Assembly: GCA_964035795.1 (NCBI GenBank)
Contig: OZ038320.1
Span: 29,822,875-29,886,874 of the forward strand
Direction: 5' to 3'
DNA length: 64,000 nucleotides
From: Pterobdella sp. o SKG-2022
Lineage: Eukaryota; Annelida; Clitellata; Hirudinida; Piscicolidae
This document shows positions 60,930 to 64,000 of the stretch, in pieces; position 1 is the first letter of the stretch, and every line of letters starts with the position of its first letter. Under the pieces are notes generated by a model. It saw only the letters and a list, made by a program, of their open reading frames with translations. It was not told the origin of the DNA and did no database searches. The position numbers were made by a program, and so were the translations under genes.

Positions 60930-63900
60930 ATGTTCAGGGCGTCTGTGAAAGTCTCAAAAATTTTACCGGTGAATTTTATATTAGTTATGGAAATTTTAAA
61001 AATTTAATATTTTATTTCTTTTCAAATGCTTTTCAAAATTTTTAATTATTATCAAGATTTTGAATTCTTTTTCAGAAAGTCATATCAGTACAGACTAGAG
61101 GGTTGAAACTTTCGAATGTATTAAAAAGTTCCGATTTGTCAACACCAACTCCAAAGTAATCTACTTTTAAGCCTACTATTTTAATAATGTGTATATTTTT
61201 TTAATTTATTCATAAATGATTATGAATGTTTTAAAATTTATTTTTTCCCTCTAAAACATGATTTCTTTACTAACATAAAATACAGAAAAGGTGGGATAAT
61301 CAAAAAGTTACTAGCATTAACAATAGTAAGCAGTGGAGGAGTGATGGGGTACAGTTGGTATGACCCTGAGTTCAGGAAACTATTGGAAGATAATGTTCCC
61401 TATGCTAAAGAAGTCTTTGATGCACTCTTTGAGAACTTGCCTTCCAAGGATGATGTATCAAAAATGTATGTTTTTATATCCAACCCATGCTAGCATGAAA
61501 TAGACTTAGACAAGGATAATGAAAAAAATTTTGATTCTAATAATATTTGCTCACATGAGCCGAGAATTAGCACCTGTTCCACAGTGTGTTTTCACCATAT
61601 TAAATTTGTAGCAGTGCTTTTTTATAAGAAAAAGTGCTTTATAAGCACTGCATTACATTACATAATCGTATTTTATGTGCTTAATGCAGGATTGGTGGAC
61701 CAGAGGGTATCAAGCCTAAACAAGTGCTTAAAGATGTGGGTAGATTTCTTTATTCAATCAGCCTCAGTTTTGTTGAATGAAAATAACTTATAAATTTGTT
61801 TTTATTGCTTGTAAGTCGTTTAATTTGTTTATGAATTTATTCGTATGTTGTGTTTCAAAATTTTCACAGTTGAACTTTTTATTCATGAATTTGGCTACTA
61901 TTCCATTGTAATTTTCATTATATCTGTTTTCTGTTAAACACCAAAACATTTTTAAATATATCCATAAATAAAGGGATTGCATGACATGAATAATCATTTC
62001 AATATAATTTTATACATTTTAGTGTATTTTTAAATTAAAATTATTATTAATATTATTATAACCATCATTATCATTATTCACATCAGGATTCTTTCAAACC
62101 AAAACCAGGTTTGAATATATAAAATATCTTTATCAATATAAATCTATAAAAATCATCTGTGTTTCATGAAGCATACATGAATAGGTTCAAAATAATATCA
62201 ATATCATTCATAAGTCTGATTATTGTATCACTTACAAGATAGTTTTACATGTATGGACCTTAGTTTAGTGTATTATTACTATCATATAAGAATATTAAGG
62301 TTTGTAATTTAGTTATTGAGATTAAACAAAGCTTCCCAATAATTTGACATTTTATATAAATTTATACCATTTTCTAATTTATATATTCTTATACAAGGTG
62401 AAATAGTTAGTGTTCTATTTTTTTAATTCAGAAAACGCATGAAAAATTTCGTAGTTTTGTATATGTTTTAAAAGTTATTTTTTTGGTTTAAGTGGTGGTT
62501 GAGAAGACAAAGAAAGAGAGTGATGAGGATAAGAAGAGAGAGAGAGAAAATCTATTGAAGGAACAGAAAGAAAATGAAGCAAATAAATTAATAGGTTGTT
62601 TTCACGAATTAATAAGTATTATTATTCTAAATAATAATAAAATTATCAGTTTTAATTATCTATATCAGTTCAAACAAAATCACTATTATTAATATTAATA
62701 ATAGTGGTAATGGGCATTATTGTTATTGATGGAATGCAACTGAATTCAAAATCAAACCTACATCTGTATAATAATATTAATAAGAATATAAAAATATTTG
62801 AATATATATTCAAAGCATGCTAGCATGGAAACTCGCGTGGAATGATGATGATGATTTGATAATAATGTTAAACAGAGTTAGAAAGGGGATTACAACAGCT
62901 GTCTGAAGAGTTGAAAAAGAAGGTGCTCAACGTCTTGGAGGCAGGCAAGAAAGCCATTGAAGTCAGCAAGGAACATTCTAGAAAACTTAAAGAAGCTTTG
63001 CAGGTGGCTGTATATAAATTTTACTTGTATGATAAAAAAAATATATTTGTTTGTTTATTTCTTGGTGTGATTTTGAGTTTTAAGATGGGTATGTAAGGTT
63101 ACATTGGTGATTTTGGGGGTGTTGAGATACATCAATTTTCATGATTATAATTATTTTCTATGAATGTTTTTGCTTTATAAAACATTCAAGTGTGTATTCT
63201 TCATGCTATATATCTAATCGCATTACCCAACCCACATTTGCCTGATAAAAAATACAAAATGATGATGATGAATAGTGTATACAACCCACACACAATCAAT
63301 GTAGGCTGAAGATAGTTCTGAGTGGGACGAGGTTACCAGGTCCCAAGAGATCAGGGTGCAGACTGCATCTCTGTTTGAGCAGCTCGAAGCTAAAACTAGG
63401 TTTTTTGGGTGGTTCTGCTGTTAAGATGTAGTTGAAATTTCATCAAGTGATTCAATATTGTTATTGGTGCGGGGTTTTGTTTTGTTATCTATGTAGTGTA
63501 GGGATGGCGGCGAGTTTTGTGCTAGTTAATAAAATTTTAAGTGGTTTTATATTTAATTTTTTTTTAAACTCTCATTCTTTCTATCTATTCATCTAACTTT
63601 TTTTCTATACAACTATTCAAACAATGTAGTTTCATTAACATACAAACGCACACAGGGAAGAACTGAGAACATTATGGGATGAAGTTTCGCAATTGAAAAA
63701 GGAAAAGATTTACAAGTCTAATAAGGTACCTTTCACTTTATTTCGTTATTGTCAATTTTTTCTATTTATATCTTTTTTAGCTTGTTGTTATTAGTTTTGT
63801 TTTTATTAATATTTTCATTTATATTATTATTGTTATTGTTAAGATTGTGAGTCAAGTAAGTTCTGAAGTGGAAAAATTAAACAAGGAGCTGAACAAGACA

Positions 63901-64000
63901 GTCAAACAAGTAAGACAAAGACTGTCATATAATAATTTATTGTGAAACATTAAATTCAGCGTTAATTAATATTTAGTTTTATTTCACTCTCAATGGTAAC
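60930..64000 (+). CDS. IMMT: MIC60/mitofilin, N-terminal part (3' partial)
   Basis: Nine exons in frame give the first 270 aa, and the gene continues past the window: 60930-60968, 61076-61155, 61286-61465, 61690-61739, 62493-62594, 62876-63003, 63305-63399, 63656-63725, 63844-63909 (donor GTAAGA). Residues 1-35 form a basic, Ser-rich mitochondrial presequence (MFRASVKVSKILPK). Residues about 41-62 are the single inner-membrane helix (IIKKLLALTIVSSGGVMGYS). The hallmark YDPEFRKLLEDNVPYAKEVF follows at once. Next is a charged, coiled-coil-prone segment (EKTKKESDEDKKRERE and later LRTLWDEVSQLKKEK). MIC60 is the core of the MICOS complex at crista junctions; its C-terminal mitofilin signature would lie beyond this window. 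Confidence 0.93.

Overview
This is a eukaryotic, clearly animal, genomic window. It is very AT-rich, the coding sequence is broken into short exons with richer base composition, and nearly all introns are GT-AG. The proteins are metazoan families: SGTA, protein 4.1, Chibby, TOMM20, a VWDE-like receptor and MIC60. LINE fragments, hairpin MITEs and very long microsatellites fit an invertebrate. I cannot name the phylum from sequence alone. Almost none of the long open frames are genes. The real genes were rebuilt by matching conserved exons and checking that intron phase carries over at each junction; where the chain closes, total length is an exact multiple of three.

Layout. 1-12465 is gene-poor: hairpin MITEs, a decayed caspase-like fragment, microsatellites including about 680 bp of (ACTT)n, one tRNA-Ala, a CR1/L2-like LINE end and a 305-bp tandem duplication. 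12466-20396 (+) is an 11-exon SGTA gene with a GC-AG first intron and an antisense, internally deleted LINE in intron 6. 20910-41030 (+) is a 17-exon protein 4.1 gene whose 7.9-kb intron holds about 900 bp of (TAG)n and a PHD-finger LINE remnant. 42791-43351 (-) is Chibby and 43570-45522 (+) is TOMM20, divergent across 218 bp. 45758-58604 (-) is a VWDE-like transmembrane protein in 22 recognised exons, including a 26-nt microexon; its 5' end was not found. 60930-64000 (+) is the start of MIC60/IMMT, running off the window.

The genes are not a functional cluster. SGTA is a cytosolic co-chaperone for tail-anchored and secretory proteins, protein 4.1 a membrane-cytoskeleton adaptor, Chibby a ciliary and beta-catenin regulator, TOMM20 and MIC60 mitochondrial outer- and inner-membrane proteins, and the VWDE-like protein a secreted or cell-surface modular protein.

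No new multi-gene system was found. The least explained material is a superfamily of hairpin elements sharing a CGAAAAGCTTTGT core, a separate dispersed motif of about 40 bp that appears to be single arms of a near-perfect palindrome, and repeat families with microsatellite tails.
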